Below are positions 38,301 through 51,336 of a DNA stretch of 64,000 bases, piece by piece; the first letter of the stretch is position 1, and every line of letters begins with the position of its first letter. The position numbers were made by a program, and so were the translations under genes. Origin of the DNA: Anarhynchus alexandrinus (taxonomy: Eukaryota; Chordata; Aves; Charadriiformes; Charadriidae); assembly GCA_008711295.1 (NCBI GenBank), contig VUYV01000047.1, positions 3,344,581-3,408,580 on the forward strand, given 5' to 3'. The notes below the pieces were generated by a model. That model worked only from the letters and a program-made list of their open reading frames with translations. It did not search any database and was not told the origin of the DNA.

Positions 38301-38772
38301 TGATAAAAAATGGAAAGCTCAAAGTTGAAGTAGCCAACCACTGAAAAGAGTTGGCACCTGGCACTTTAATTTTTAAACACTGGGGGTTTTTTTGTGTAAT
38401 GAGGTTATAAAGTATGAGTCTGACTTCAGGACCACAATCAAGAAGAATGAGCTCTTAAGGATGACAGAACTGCTGATGTGAAGCTCAGTTGGTCCAAACC
38501 CCAGGTTTGGGCCAAATAGACACACAAAAGTTTGGATGCTCGTCTGGGTTTTCTACCTGCCTTGGGGCTAGAGATGTCATGAGAACAGATTCGCTCATCA
38601 CAGCTGCAGTACTTCCAGTTCTGGCCATGAAATATCCAGGAAAACAATCTTTCTTGCAGAGCTCTGGCAGGGTTGTGGGGGGAAGTATGGGAAAATGGGA
38701 CAGGGTATTTCACATCCTTTCAAATTTAATTCCAAAGCTGGCGGAAGATTCGGAGATTAGAAAGGATACCAC

Positions 38773-38789
38773 TTTTTTTTTTTTTTTTT
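38773..38789. repeat. Poly-T run
   Basis: Seventeen consecutive T. Could be the A-tail of a minus-strand insertion, but nothing recognisable flanks it. Confidence 0.9.
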
Positions 38790-39528
38790 GCTTTATTTGG
38801 GTTTTGACTGTACTCTTAAATGCAAATTTTTACTGTAACTGTCAGAATATGTGGCAGCTCAGATAGTCAATAATCATGAAAGAAAAAGCATAATTGTTTC
38901 TAAAGTTTAGGCGTATTCTGTACTGTCCTAAAGTAACAAACACAAATTAGCAATATTGGTCTCCGAAATACAAAGAAAAAGAGATATTTTTTTCCCCACA
39001 GGCTGTACACTGGAAAACAAAGCTCCTTCTTTCTCCCAAGGTGTAGGGTCTTGGGCCCTTTGATGAGGAAGGTTGCAGTTCCACTCTTGCCATGGCTGTG
39101 AAATCACAGTGTGCGCACACCCAGAAACACAAAATCGCACGTGACCAAACCCTATTTCCATTAAAGCTGTGATCGTTACCAAACAAGAAATCAAACAGAA
39201 AACAAAATATTACCATGTGAACGTGACTGGATCGGATCCTGCACTTATTGCTCCCTCAAAAAAAACCCAACAAACTGACTTCAAAGGGAATTTGATCTGA
39301 TTTAGGGCAGGCGAATGCTGCTGTCAACTATTTTTCTAAGAATAGGCGTGTTGCCTAACAAGGACACTCTATTGCCTGTTTCAAAACCTCTTCTCACTGC
39401 GTTGAACACCATTTAGTAAGTGCGTCCGTATATTGTACAACAGCACACGTGTTTAGGGCACGCACAAAATAATTCGGTCCCCATTTCATTGCATCGGTAG
39501 TGCAATTATTTCACTGCCGTAGTAAAGG

Positions 39529-39551
39529 AAACAACAACAACAACAACAACA
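39529..39551. repeat. (AAC)n microsatellite
   Basis: Seven or so consecutive aac units followed by aaaataaaaa. Confidence 0.95.
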
Positions 39552-40130
39552 AAATAAAAATCCCCTGGTTCTTTACCTCTCCTGTCATGTTGCATCGGGT
39601 CACTTTGTGTCACATGATGTGATATAATGTAACTCAATGCAAGGAGACACATGTCCCTTCTCATTGGAAATCTAAAGAAATGGAGCTTACTTTTCCCCTG
39701 TGGGAAACTATGCGGGTCAGGTGCCCAAGACTAGCTACGGGAAGTTTGATATCATCTCAGTTTCAGTACCTACATATCTCAAATCTTATGGCATTTTGAA
39801 AGGAAACGTGTTAGATGCCACAATTTAGCCGTAATACAGCACTTAATAAAGATAGCGTAAGAGGAATATGCTTATGTTCCTTGTCACGGTGTGCACTGAC
39901 ACATATTGCCAAAGAGACTCTCTTAAACAATACTTTTCAGCACACTTTTTGAAACGTACGCTATAAAACGTGAAAGCCCTCAGAGAAACCGAATGCCGCT
40001 GAAAAGCACATGGGTATAGAATCAAGGGAACAGGACCGATTAACGATGAAGCCAAAACAAGACTTTTTTGATGAAAAGTAGTGAAATAGTTAAGCACAGA
40101 GAATATAGATAAGGAAAATGTACAGGACCT

Positions 40131-40199
40131 GGGGCCAAGTTTCCCTCTGAGTTACACTAGCATAATTGTGGAATAATTCCATTTCAATTAATAGAGTTA
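40131..40199. repeat. Ancient palindromic repeat fragment
   Basis: The segment ggggccaagtttccctctga, then gttacactagcataattgtg, gaataattccatttcaatta and atagagtta tracks the old sauropsid repeat ggggccaaattctcctctgagttacaccagtgtaaatctggaataactccattgaagtcaatggagtta base by base. It accounts for the 3' end of the large minus-strand frame 40090-40722. Confidence 0.6.
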
Positions 40200-40300
40200 A
40201 TATGATGGGAATAGAATTATCGACGTAATGAGCATGATTGAAACATAACAGTCGACCCAGCTCTGAGGCAGACTCTGAAACGTGTTCAAAGGAGACACGC

Positions 40301-40415
40301 ATCATCCTCAGTCCCACTTTACAGGTGGAGAAACAGAAGAAAGGACCAAAAATCTCCTGGCAGGCCCATGTCCAAGCTGGGGCCAGGGAAACATGGTGAA
40401 TTCCAGCCCAGCTCC
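40301..40415 (+). repeat. MIR/CORE-SINE-like fragment
   Basis: The words atcctcagtcccactttaca, ggtggagaaacag, cccatgtccaagctgg and ggaaacatggtgaattccag follow the 3' half of MIR-type SINEs (…ccccattttacagatggggaaactgag…aggtcacacagcaagctggtggcagagccaggaa…). Plus orientation, old. Confidence 0.55.
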
Positions 40416-42393
40416 TTCTCCACTTGTTTGCAATAAATAAATCCAACAGAAGGCTATCATGGAAGCCAAGTGGAATATTACGTATATAAAACATTATCTC
40501 TCCAGCATCACGGCATGTTGCTATCTCACTCCTGAAGCAAAGAGGTGTAGCTTTATAGTGTGTTGGGACATTTAGCACCAGGATAGTAATTTCAGTGTCA
40601 TTAACATGCCTATATATTTGAATGCCACTATTTACAGGATAAAATAGCAGAAAAATTAGAAGCCTGAGAAGCGCATTCAGAACAGATGCAGGAAATAACT
40701 TTTTCCTACTAGCAAAAAACACAAGGGTGTGTGGAATGGACTATGAAATAATGAAAATGACACAAAAGAACTGGTATCATTTCAATTTGAATTAGATGTT
40801 AAATTACAGAAAATAATACTATTCAGGGGTTCTGGTTAGTTCAGAACCTCATGTCTAAGTTTTCTAAGTCTGCTTAGTTTCCTTACCAGGACAGCTCAAA
40901 GGCTTCATTTTACAGAGTTTTGGAACAACTGAGTTTTGAGCTACCAGCGCTTGAATCAACACCGTGATTGTCCTTTGGCTTTGAAAAAGATAAGGCAATG
41001 GGAAGAAGCATTTGGAGTTGTTAAAATTCACCCTATTAAATATCAAATTCATTTTTTGTGAACATTTTTGGCAGAAAGAACAAAAGGGAGAGGTCTTTTT
41101 TTTCCTTTTTGCTTCTGAATTCTTGTTGGTTACACAGCCCCGCTCACCAGTTACCACCGAGTAAAGGTAACCTCAACCTGCAGCTGTACCCTGCTCTTAA
41201 AAGAGACATCACATCTTGTGTGATGTGGCCAAAAATTGATATTACCATAAGTGTCCACTGGTATTCCATAGATTGCGGTAAAACCAATAATTTCAAAAGA
41301 AGCAACACACGTTTACCCCTTGCATTTCCCTGTGTTTGCCAAAGAACTACCAACACTAACCTAGAATATATTTTTTGAGTGTTTCTTCATCTGCTTTTCT
41401 ATCAGTTTGGAAAACCATGGTTTTCTTCCCTAAGTGCCTTAAAGAAATAAAGGGAGTCATTGGTAGAAAAGAATGCAATAGTATTTTCCTTTCCCAGAGA
41501 TACTTCACAAGGCAAGTGAACAGTAGGTAGCACTGGACTGAAGGGAAGAGTGTTCAAACCACCCTACGCCACAGCATCTGATGAGGGAAAGGATCACATT
41601 TTAAGGGAACCACCAGCTGGTTAGGCAGAAGAACAAGATCTGGGCTGGACTGCCCATCATCGCCTTTCCAGCAGGCACACATGCCTTGGTGTCACCAAAT
41701 GAAGGGGGAAGTCTGGCTAGACATCTTACAGGATGCGTACGGGGTTCCTGGTCCTGCCCCAAGCTCTTGCACCAAGCAGTGACACCCCAAAACACCAAAT
41801 CCTTGAGAAGAGCCAGCACCAGCATCTCATATCTCCACAGCTCACTGAGACAAAAAGGGTTGTTAAGAGGCAAGCACAAATGAAAAGAAAATATGAAGCA
41901 AAAGAAGTGGAGCATGGGGTTTAGATGGTAAATTAAATAATATTTTCACAACCAAGTTTTCTTTTTTTCCCCTCAAGATATACATTACAGTAGAGAGAAA
42001 TGCCACAGCTGAAGAAAAAAAAACCCAACTCTTTAATTTTTTTACCCTTTTGTAGTTTGTCCTATCAGCTTAAAAATATTTTTTAAATATTTACTCCACG
42101 TTTTCTGTGAAACTCAAAGGGATTTGCAAGATGTAAGGAATGCATTTGTCCCCCAAGTTGTAGACAACTCTATTAATGATAATGCAAATGTTTCATTCTT
42201 TCACTAGATGCTGGGAAAACGATGGGGAGATATTCACAGAGAGGATGGAAAACTTCCTAGCAATGCATTCAGTTTGGAAACTATTTCAATATTAAGCATC
42301 TCTTCAAACAATCGTACTTTGGAGCAACAGATGATGGGAACGTCAATGTTTTGGAGTCAGCAGCTCTTCTAGCTAGCATCTCCCCGGTTTTTA

Positions 42394-42412
42394 GGGGGGG
42401 GGGGGGGGGGGG
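42394..42412 (+). repeat. Poly-G homopolymer (19 G)
   Basis: Nineteen consecutive G followed directly by gaaagaaagaaaaaaaaa. On the transcribed (minus) strand this is poly-C in the pre-mRNA. Long G-runs can form quadruplexes and are prone to length errors in sequencing. Confidence 0.9.
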
Positions 42413-42491
42413 AAGAAAGAAAGAAAAAAAAAGCCATTTGGCATAGACTTGTGCTTCTGTAGCATCAGCTGCTTCACCTGTAATCTCTAGT

Positions 42492-42531
42492 GCTGCTCTG
42501 CCCCCTTGTGCTGCTGCAACTGCAGAGCAGC
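42492..42531. other. GC-rich 10-bp-arm hairpin next to CpG cluster
   Basis: gctgctctgc (42492-42501) and gcagagcagc (42522-42531) are perfect inverted copies with a 20-base loop that itself contains gctgctgca. Directly to the right, 42531-42560 carries six CpGs in about 30 bases. Confidence 0.6.
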
Positions 42532-44787
42532 GCCCGCGCCTTTGTGCAGGGACCGCGCGCTGAAAATCCCCCCACTGTCACTTCTCACTTCTCCGGCAAG
42601 TTCAAGGTCAGTGCCTAGCTATTTTCAGCTCATCTCTTCTTGATCCATGCAGAGAAATGACAAGGTAACGTGATTTGGGGTCAGCTGTATTACAGGAACC
42701 GTTACATAAACGGAGAAAGTGGAAATCAATCCTAGCTGACAGTGTCTTCAGGATAATCAGCGCTCACTCCATGCCGCTGTCAGCTCTCCTGCATCAAACA
42801 CCATGTTACTTCTGTCAGATCTCCTTAACAAAACCATATTCTCACTTTTGGCAAAGTAAATAAATATTTCGCCCGGGCTTGCATTTAATTCCTTGTTTAG
42901 AGAACTTTAACACTTTGGACTTGCAAAGAGTCCCCATTTATACGGGAAAGGACGTCTTAGCCTGTCATGTCCATTACTGCCTGCAAAGGGCGTTGGCAAA
43001 GATACAGTCGAGGCTTACGAAATACCCCATTCTTCATATTTTGTGCTTGATTTCTTCATGCGGACGATTGTCCTCCAATTCTCCGCTACCGAGCAGACCT
43101 CGGCTCCCCAAAGTGCTTACCTAACCCACGGTCATCCTCACCCCGACCGTATCAGGGCTTTTCCTCTAACGTTTCAGGACACCTTCCTCAATTTGTTTGA
43201 TTATTATTACTTCATCTGAACCATTTCCTCCCCTAACTAGACATCTTCCCTAACGCAGAATTATGAACATATCATTTCACAAGATGTGCCGCGTTAGCCG
43301 CGTCTCGATGACAGCACATGGTATGTCAGTTTAGGGAAAGAACAGCGATTCTATCCCACCCACCTTGTGCTCCCACGAAACTGCCAAGCCCGCGGTACTC
43401 CGCCGAAGAACAATTTACCATAATATTAGTTGTCAGTAAATTCAAAGACGGAACTCCTAAAGCTATAAAATGGATTAGAAGCAATTTAAAAAAGAATTAA
43501 CAAACTAGAGTAAGAGTATACTGTCAACAAACAAATGCTTCATCATAGCACTGTAATTTGGAATTTTAATTACCCCTCTGCTTCTGTAACAAAACAATGT
43601 CTGAACTGGCAGCCATTTGAATCTCTCACAGGTCATTGAGCATTCTAGTTAATTACTCTATGAATAGCCTGTTTTTCTCCCCTCTGGAAACACGTTTCTA
43701 ATGGCAGTCAAGGTCTGACAAATGTGTCATCTACATAATTAGCTAGGAAGCAACACAAAACATTAAACATGCTTTGTGCCGACAACTATCAAAACATTTC
43801 ATTTGTTGTCAATTATTCATTACTTTGTAGGTTCTGAAGGGGTTGTTATTATGGAAATAAGTCCAGATGCTAACAAGGTTAGAGTTTTTTATTCAAATTA
43901 GTAATCAGAGGACTAACTTTAAAAAATGTATCCCGTGTACATTTATGGCAGCGTTCAATCAGTACTAAATTATAAACGAATTTAGTTAAGTTCAAGTGAA
44001 AATAGCCATGGCAGAGCACATACACTAATTTGTAGAGTTGCATCTCTCTTTGAAGTTTTAGGATCTAAGCTGAAGTAGCAAACTTTCAGAACCTTTGGCA
44101 AGACTAATTTGTGCTTGGTAAATAGAGTAAAGATTTTCACAGCGTGAGATAATGTAAGATTGAAAAAAGAAAGAAAAAAAACCTGGAGGTTTTTGAACCT
44201 TTTTTTCTACCCTTCTGTCACACTGAGTAAAAGTCAAAATCAGCAATTCCGACTCATATAATATCTCGTCTGAACTTCAGTTTGGTTTAACAAGGAAGCC
44301 AAACCGGTTACATTCACCACTCCCTTAATAGAGCTGAAATGAATTTATCCTCGCTTTTAAGAAGAAATAGGTGCTGGTTATTTCTCTTTTCTATGATCTC
44401 ATTATGATGCTGCCTATCAAACTACGCAGCTGAAATGGTACAGTGAAAATGTTTGGAGGAGAAATAAATGGGGAGTTTAACAATAAAATTAACTTCTTCC
44501 TTTTTAGCCAAGATTATTTCAGTTGAAGTGCTAGAATACAAATATACAATAAAGAATACCTTCTCACAGGGCATATATAAGGAAAAAAAAAAAAAGGAAA
44601 AGAAATATTCAGAAAAACAAAAGGCTCGTTCTGAGCCTGGAAAAACGCCTGCACGCTAAATGCTGAAAAAGGGTTGGGAGGCAATCATTCCTCCATTGAG
44701 AAAAATTGCTTATTGAAGGTAAACTGAACCCTAAAATATTCTAATGCATTAATATTCTACTTTCAGCCCCCAAGTCAAAGGAGTTTA

Positions 44788-44972
44788 CGGCATGTAGGGC
44801 GTACATGAGCATGTAGGGGTGCACCCGGGAGCGGTGCCCAGTGGAGGCTGAGTGCCTCCGCCCCGGAGCCGGAGCAGCTCCTCAGGTGGGGAGCGAGGGA
44901 CACGCGTGCTGAAACGGGTGACAATCCGGAGCCAAGGGCCGAACGAGGCGGTCTGCAAGCGCGACACACACC
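44788..44972. promoter_or_regulatory. Short CpG-dense patch in the large intron (candidate regulatory element)
   Basis: About 185 bp with roughly 18 CpGs (ccgg, gcgg, acgcg and gcgcg words), in a surround where CpG is scarce. It lies about 4.9 kb downstream, in gene direction, of the start-codon exon. Such an isolated patch could be an internal promoter, an unmethylated enhancer or a GC-rich insertion. I see no TATA box or repeat signature. Frames at 44775-45051 are open in more than one phase because of base composition only. Confidence 0.35.
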
Positions 44973-47490
44973 ACAGAGCAGATCCGGGTTTTGAAAGCAC
45001 AAAACCAGTTTGAATACAGTATGGGGACATATGACAGACTTCACTTCTCATTTTCCTGCGCTAGAAAGGAGAACAACTAATGTTATTCAACAGATTAATT
45101 TTTTTTCCGCTTCTGATTTCTTTTTTCTTTCTTTCTTTGGAAAATATTCATGTTCAAGAAGTAAAACTGGACCTGTGTTATGGACTCACTGCTTTCCCTC
45201 AAATCTTTCACACCTGCCCTCAAATATTTAGGGCAAGCAAGACGTAAGCTTTCATTTATTAACAATTAACACACTTGTCATGGGAAGCTCATATATTTTT
45301 CTACAACTGTCCCAGTGCTATTGTATGATTTGTGTCACACCTTGGAAGGAACACAGCTAGTTCCTTACAGAGTTAAAAGTAGGACTACTGTGTATGACAT
45401 TAAAATTTGCAGAGAATAAAGCCTGGGCAGTCGCTATTACAACACAAGAAAGGGAATGTTTTCCCCCTTCCACCTCAAATGTACACAACAGGACAGGAGA
45501 AGGTTTTCTGGTTTTAGAAATATTTTGTCAAGATTTGTTTTTTCCTCCAGGAAAAAAAAAAACTAAACTGAGGAAAAAAAAAAAGGAATCCTCAAAAAGT
45601 GTCCCTAAATAAACTATACTATAAAAGAAGCTCTGATGATCTCTGAGAGATTGAAATAATCCGTTTTCAGCTAAAACTACCCATAGCAATGAAACTGAAA
45701 ATACTCTAAGAGAGGGCTGGAGTCTGTCTTGTAATTAACATTAAACAGATAACATATTTATGAGGAAGTCAAAATATTTTGGAAGCCGATAATCCTGTAA
45801 GCCTTAACATGGTATAAAAACAACAAATAAATGCAAAGTGTTACTGTTACACATGCCTGCCTGATCAATGGTTTTCACATATTGATCTATAAATGGAGTT
45901 GACAGTCTGTGTTGGCTGCACATTTTCCAAGCAGCTCTATTTTTGTACAAAACCAATACGGGCAATTACCTTTGTTTGAGATGCCAAGTCTTATCAATTC
46001 AATGTGATTTAGTGTCATTTTAATTAAATATCAGGATCTACTTCAGGACAATCTATACAAACAAAGCCTCAAACTTGACTATAAGCTTGATTTGAAGTAA
46101 ACATGTACAAGCCCTGCAATTTCAAAATATGGCTCAAAAACTCTGCTAAACAGAAGGCTTATATTTTTAGCAATTTTATTTCTGTCTTTTTGGCTAGCCA
46201 TAACTTTGGCAAGTGTTCTATGATCACAGGAGTAAGAAACAAAAGAAGATTACTTCCCGTTTCCCTGATAATGTATTAGAGAGATAAATAAACCTACCAG
46301 TTTGTTTAACCTAATCAGAAAAAGCTCTCGTACATTAACATTTTGGAATGTCTAAATAGGTTCTAATTCTTAATATAGACACCAATAAAAAAAGACATTT
46401 CATTGTTTGAAGTTGTTTCGAATGAAGCAAAATGCACTTCCCTGGGGTTTAACAGATGAAAATAGCAAATATTCATTTACATTGCCAGTTCAGACACCAA
46501 CATTAAGCACTGAAAGAGCCCTTGCTTACCACAGTCTGTGTCCAGCTTTGTGATTTGTGCTCTGTAAACTCTACATTAATACCAATTTCAACCTTTGCAC
46601 GAAGCTCAAGCATTTCCATCGCAAATAAATAACCTAAACCCCCAAGAATCTGCATGTAGCTTTTGCATCCGTTAGCTCACGCATCCCACATTTGCATCTT
46701 TACTACTATTAAATGCACAAGTGCATATGGCCCGACTGATGTATGATGCATATCCTTCTTTGTCACACTATAGAAAATAATCTGTCCACCTTCAGAAGTA
46801 TAGCCCCAGGTGTGCTCACAAGCATCACGGCAAATGCTTGAGAATACAACACATCCCTTAGAGAAAATCATGTATTTTCTTCTCTATAATATAAACACCG
46901 GTGATCTTTCCAGCTTTGTGCCTGGGTTTTGCCCTTTATTGTCTGGAGGTTTTGGGTTTGATTTTTTTTTCCAAATACGTTTTAGAAATATTGATTGTTC
47001 AAAATGTGCCAACTGCTGTTTGCCTTAATCCACCGAAGTCAGTAGGTTTTGCATACGTTGGGTAAAGAGGATTTGACCCATTTATTAATAGAACATAGGG
47101 TATAGTGCAGAGGTCGAATATGGGTGGTGAAAGAGTGATATGGAGTCCTTTATTCAGCTATTTCTAGTTTTTGAAAAGAAAAATCTCTCCGATGATTGGA
47201 CAAAAATACTCAGTCAATGTAAAATAGAAAATAAGCATTATCAGTAGATACCTTATAGATTATATCCATCATCTAAAGAGAGGCAGACTGTTAAGAACAG
47301 AAAATTTCCAAATAGAAAGGTCGGGATAAATCCTTTTTATCTTCTAGCCCAAAATAATTAGCGTTGCTAAACATACTGGTAATATGTATCTTTTAGCAGG
47401 GATCTCTGTGCCTTTAAATGCAAAAGTGAAGACCGTGTATGTAAGTGCACTGGAAAAGAGTGCCACAAATTTTAAAACAAGATTACTGAA

Positions 47491-47528
47491 TGTATGTGTA
47501 TGCACACATATACGTGTGTGTGTGTGTA
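47491..47528. repeat. TG-rich microsatellite
   Basis: Interrupted tgtatgtgtatgcacacata followed by (GT)n. Confidence 0.9.
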
Positions 47529-49823
47529 TCAGCTGGACCTTGCTTTTTCAAGACACTTGGACAGGCAGAGCCCGCTCTTCTCCATCGCTTTCCCCTAAAT
47601 TCTTCACAAGTCACATGCACAGATTCGGATATGTCAGCATGCAGCTGATACATGCAATTGATATTTCCCCGCTCTTTTAACTCGAATCTCACTGTGTTTG
47701 AAGCACGTATTTGAAAACGTTTGGATCCTTAAGAATTCTGCTTTTAGTTTGGGCGTTAGCAAACAACTTTAAGAGGCTTATTTAAGTAAATACGCCAAAA
47801 CACTTTCAGTCTGTCAATATCTAGTCAGAAAATTCTGCATGGCGAAAAGAGATGAAAAGAATTGAAATAGAAAGGAAATTAGTAGCATGGCAAGCTTTCA
47901 ATCTATTATGTCGGAGCCAAGTTTGCTTGGTAAAATGACACATACTCAGTAAAATTCCGCTTTTATATAATTAGCTACTAAACAAACGTAACACAAAGCA
48001 ACTTTTCAGCTCTCAGCCACTGAATGTATATCGTACCTGCTATGGTTATTGGAATACGGCAGTGAATATTTATGTCTAATTTAACTTTTTAGAGCCCTTG
48101 CTCTGTACCAGTCCAGCACACTATCCCCAAAACTAAAGTTATGTAACAAGGTAATATCAACAATGAGAAACTGCATGATAAAATCCTGCCCAAAAGTGAA
48201 AAATGCTAATTTTGTCTCATTTAGCAGCTGGATACAGAAATGCTCATTAGTTTTAAGAGGGTTAATCCTTTTAACTTTTGCATATTGATATGCCAATTAT
48301 GCCTAATTGTACAAGAGGCATCAGTCAAGGTAATAGTGCATAAACACATGAAAGTTATTAAGTACATCCCAACATGTAATAAAGTAGGTGTTAATTGGTA
48401 GCTGAGTTCTGCAGGCTATTGAGGTGGATAATTCATTGAGAGATGGATCACTTGTAATTTCTCTACATAATTCCTTTTGCAGTCTCATGCTGTGATGTTT
48501 TCATGCTTGTCAAAAACAACTGCAGCCTAGTGCCTTTTGTTAAACACAGCCAATAAAATATGTTAGGCATCATTAAATATACTTAACTTTTAAACTTTTT
48601 CAAAGGTACAGTTCTTCCTGATAATACATTATAGTATTCCCAGTAAATTACCATAAGCATCGTTTCAGGTTTGTAATGGAGGAACATTTCATGTCAGATA
48701 AAAAGGAAAAAGCGTGTACAGTGTGTCTGAGGCAAACAATGTTCTTTAAACGGAAGCTAAATGAGTATCTTATCAGCTGCTGAGATCTAAACAGATTTTT
48801 CCTTCCAGAAATATAAGGTACAATGAGTTAAGCTATAGCAGAGAAATTAATTATTAAAATAATGTCTTTCTAAATAAGTTTGAATTCTGAGTTTGAACTT
48901 CGAGTGAAAAGGGGAGAAAATACAGCTGTTATTGTAGGCTTCCTCCATTTAATAACTTTGTTAGAAAGCTGAATATTTCATAGGAATCCATTACATCAAC
49001 AAAACAAAAAATTAATGGCTGGCATGGTTGTGAGAAGTGACTGAGACCTGGGACTCTGTCCCCAGCTAACAGAGTTTTTTCGCTCATTTGCATTCTCTGA
49101 GAACAAAATGGATCTGGAGTCCAAAAAGTGGCTAACATTGCATAAATAATTTTGTAACATCATATGGCCTCAGCTGCAAGTTGCCACCATTACGGAAGAA
49201 AATTAACCAGGGGAGACTCATACCAATCAGTTTGTTTAGTAGCTCAGAAGGAGTACAGGGGCAGAGACGCAACTGGCAACAGAGTTCATCACTAACTATT
49301 TAATTTAAAAAAAAAATGGCAATGGGTAAAAAATGACTCAACTCTTTCAACTCTGTCAACTGTTAAAATAATAAGATAACTTCAGTGTCTGATTTTTTAC
49401 AAATCATTCATTTTTACAGCAAGATTTATTTTTGCTACTGACAAAGATGTCTTTTATTTATAGAGTTGTAATTTCCGTTTCTTTTCTTTTGTCTGGTTTT
49501 AGCGTTTGCCTTTTGAGAAATCATGACACGTATCTGATACTGTAAGCACTATTCTCTACAGCAGCCCTATTTAAGTACTGTAACACTTGAGAGTTGAAAT
49601 GCTGAGTAGATGCTATGATCCTGACCACCAAATCCAAATTGTCTTTCAGTAAAGGAAAATTGTTATTCCAATGCCTAGCCATACTCTTAAAAATGTATTA
49701 GTACCGTTAAATCCCTCCTTGCAAGGGATGATCATGAAACTAGTATCTTAAGCATACTTAAGACAATTCTGTAGTTTTTAAAAAATTGGAAGACTCAAAA
49801 AATGTTAGGAGTATTTTACTTAC

Positions 49824-50003
49824 AGGCTCAGTGATTTTCATGTTCTCGGACAGAATCATGGATTTGCTTTGGCTCAGTCTATCGTGGTGACTGTTGGCAT
49901 TTTTGATCCTCATTTGAACAGCCCCTGTACAGTGGTGTGAAGGATTAGGCTTTTCAGAGGCCGTATCAGAAGTTGTAGACTTTTCCATGGTTACCGGGTT
50001 GAC
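49824..50003 (-). CDS. ARHGAP15: ARHGAP15 first coding exon (start codon, residues 1-55)
   Basis: The exon starts after a pyrimidine-rich acceptor ending ttcttcag and ends at a strong donor (gtaagt). The first 15 nt are 5' UTR; the ATG is at 49988-49986. An open frame continues upstream of this ATG into the intron, but the methionine at 49988 fits the family's N-terminus and lies inside the exon. It encodes 55 residues beginning MEKSTTSDT. Residues 22-46 carry the block GAVQMRIKNANSHHDRLSQ followed by SKSMIL, which is nearly identical to the mammalian protein as I remember it. No enzymatic domain lies here; this is the low-complexity, Ser/Lys-rich N-terminal region before the PH domain. It ends in phase 0 (…KITEP). 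An acceptor in front means at least one 5' non-coding exon lies further upstream, at higher coordinates. Confidence 0.95.
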
Positions 50004-51336
50004 CTGAAGAACATTAAAAAAGAGCATTAATTTAGGGACCCTTCATACAAAAACGTATCAATGTATACATCACTGTAGACAGGAGAAGAAGCTGAGTTAT
50101 CTTGCTGGCAAGATCTTGATCATCTTTGAACACCAGGATAACTATCAGCTGTGTCAGCCTGTAGTTTTATTATTGTCCTTATCACTCACCCATCCAAACT
50201 GCCTTGGAAGAGTTAGTTTATGTAAAAGATTATCCTTATCTCAAAAGCCATTCTCCTTTATGGTGTAATCTCCCTGCAAGCCTCTGCCACGTCCAGCTGG
50301 CAGCCACTACACTTTGTCTTTGGCCCTGCTCACACTACACATTTTAAATCTTGCAAAGGAAAACGACATGCTGTGAAGCCAATTAACATATCTTACCTCC
50401 ACAGTTCGATACGTGCATGTTACAAGTGCATTACAGGACCACTGTAGCTGCAACCCTGCTAGAGTCCGAGATTCAAACCCAGATGGAATAAAATATTCCT
50501 TAATTTTAACAATTCTACCAACAGCACGGATGGGGTTTTTGTTCCTCTATTCAATTTTAACATTTTGAAATGAAGAAGTGGCTGAGCACATCAGCTCTCA
50601 AGCCCTTGGAGGGATCAGAGGGAACTCGTACAGAATGATCACCTTCTCTAGAAGTGCTGCTGTTCAACCTCCTGCCTCGGCAATAGTGCAACTCAACAAA
50701 CTGTTCTGGCCATTCAAATTCCCAAAACATTTTCCATCAGCAAGAGTTGCTTTAGATTTCCTGTACAAAACATCAGGACAGTGATGTACGCCACTTGCTC
50801 TATTTTCCTCCCCCCTAGTTCACCCTAGCACTACTATATGTAAATCATGGGTGAAGTAATATAGTAAGAGTCATAAGAAAACTTGCTGTTTATATTGTTA
50901 TTAACTGTATGAGAAAATGTGTAAGGAAAAGATACCATATAAGCTGGAATTGCTGGTTTCCCAACTATGGAGCTGGGGAAATGGAAATCCATTTAAGTGC
51001 AGTTATAAAATATTGAAAATCAGCATTTTCCAAATGGATTTGAAAAGCACAACTCTTTCTAGCAACATTTCCTCAACCTTTGAAAACTCTAAAAGATGAA
51101 ATTCCCTGATTTCAAGAAAGTCCGTTTCTATGAAGGCATCAGAGCAGAGGAAGGTATGGTACCGATGTGAATGTGGGAGAGGGAGATGAGGAGCGTTAGT
51201 GCATGTCTCTGGGCAGGACCAGAGGGCATTGTGCTGCTGGAAGGACACAGCTCTCCTAGCTTCACCCTCTCCTGGCCCTGCTAAATTGATTCCTTACAGG
51301 AAACTGCCTTAGATGTAGAGGATAATAATGAGAGGT

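Larger units (their letters stand above)
19246..49823 (-). other. ARHGAP15: ARHGAP15 large intron between residues 55 and 56
   Basis: About 30.6 kb of mostly unique AT-rich DNA. Recognised contents are listed separately: LINE and SINE remnants, a palindromic element (23492-23555), ancient and young CR1 (31300-32269), a poly-G tract (42394-42412), CpG-dense spots near 42.53 and 44.79-44.97 kb, and microsatellites. The part 24.0-25.7 kb is GC-richer than its flanks, with many short overlapping frames and no recognisable product. Two single unresolved bases (n) are at 29747 and 32270. No other gene was recognised. Confidence 0.8.
1..50003 (-). other. ARHGAP15: ARHGAP15 gene, 5' portion (partial, runs off left edge)
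   Basis: Gene-level entry. Five minus-strand exons join in order from 50003 down to 4997 with coding lengths 165, 75, 62, 88 and 90 nt, giving 160 codons with no stop. Each junction has GT-AG borders, and only one intron interrupts a codon (between 15341 and 11195). The predicted product matches what I know of vertebrate ARHGAP15: an N-terminal block with KNANSHHDRLSQSKSMI, then RHRRNHSQH, then a PH domain. Known of the family: ARHGAP15 is about 475 residues, binds phosphoinositides through the PH domain, is recruited to membrane, and stimulates GTP hydrolysis by Rac1 through a C-terminal RhoGAP domain; it is mainly expressed in blood cells. The rest of the PH domain, the central linker and the RhoGAP domain with its arginine finger are not in this window. 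I found no further exon between 1 and 4996. Confidence 0.95.
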
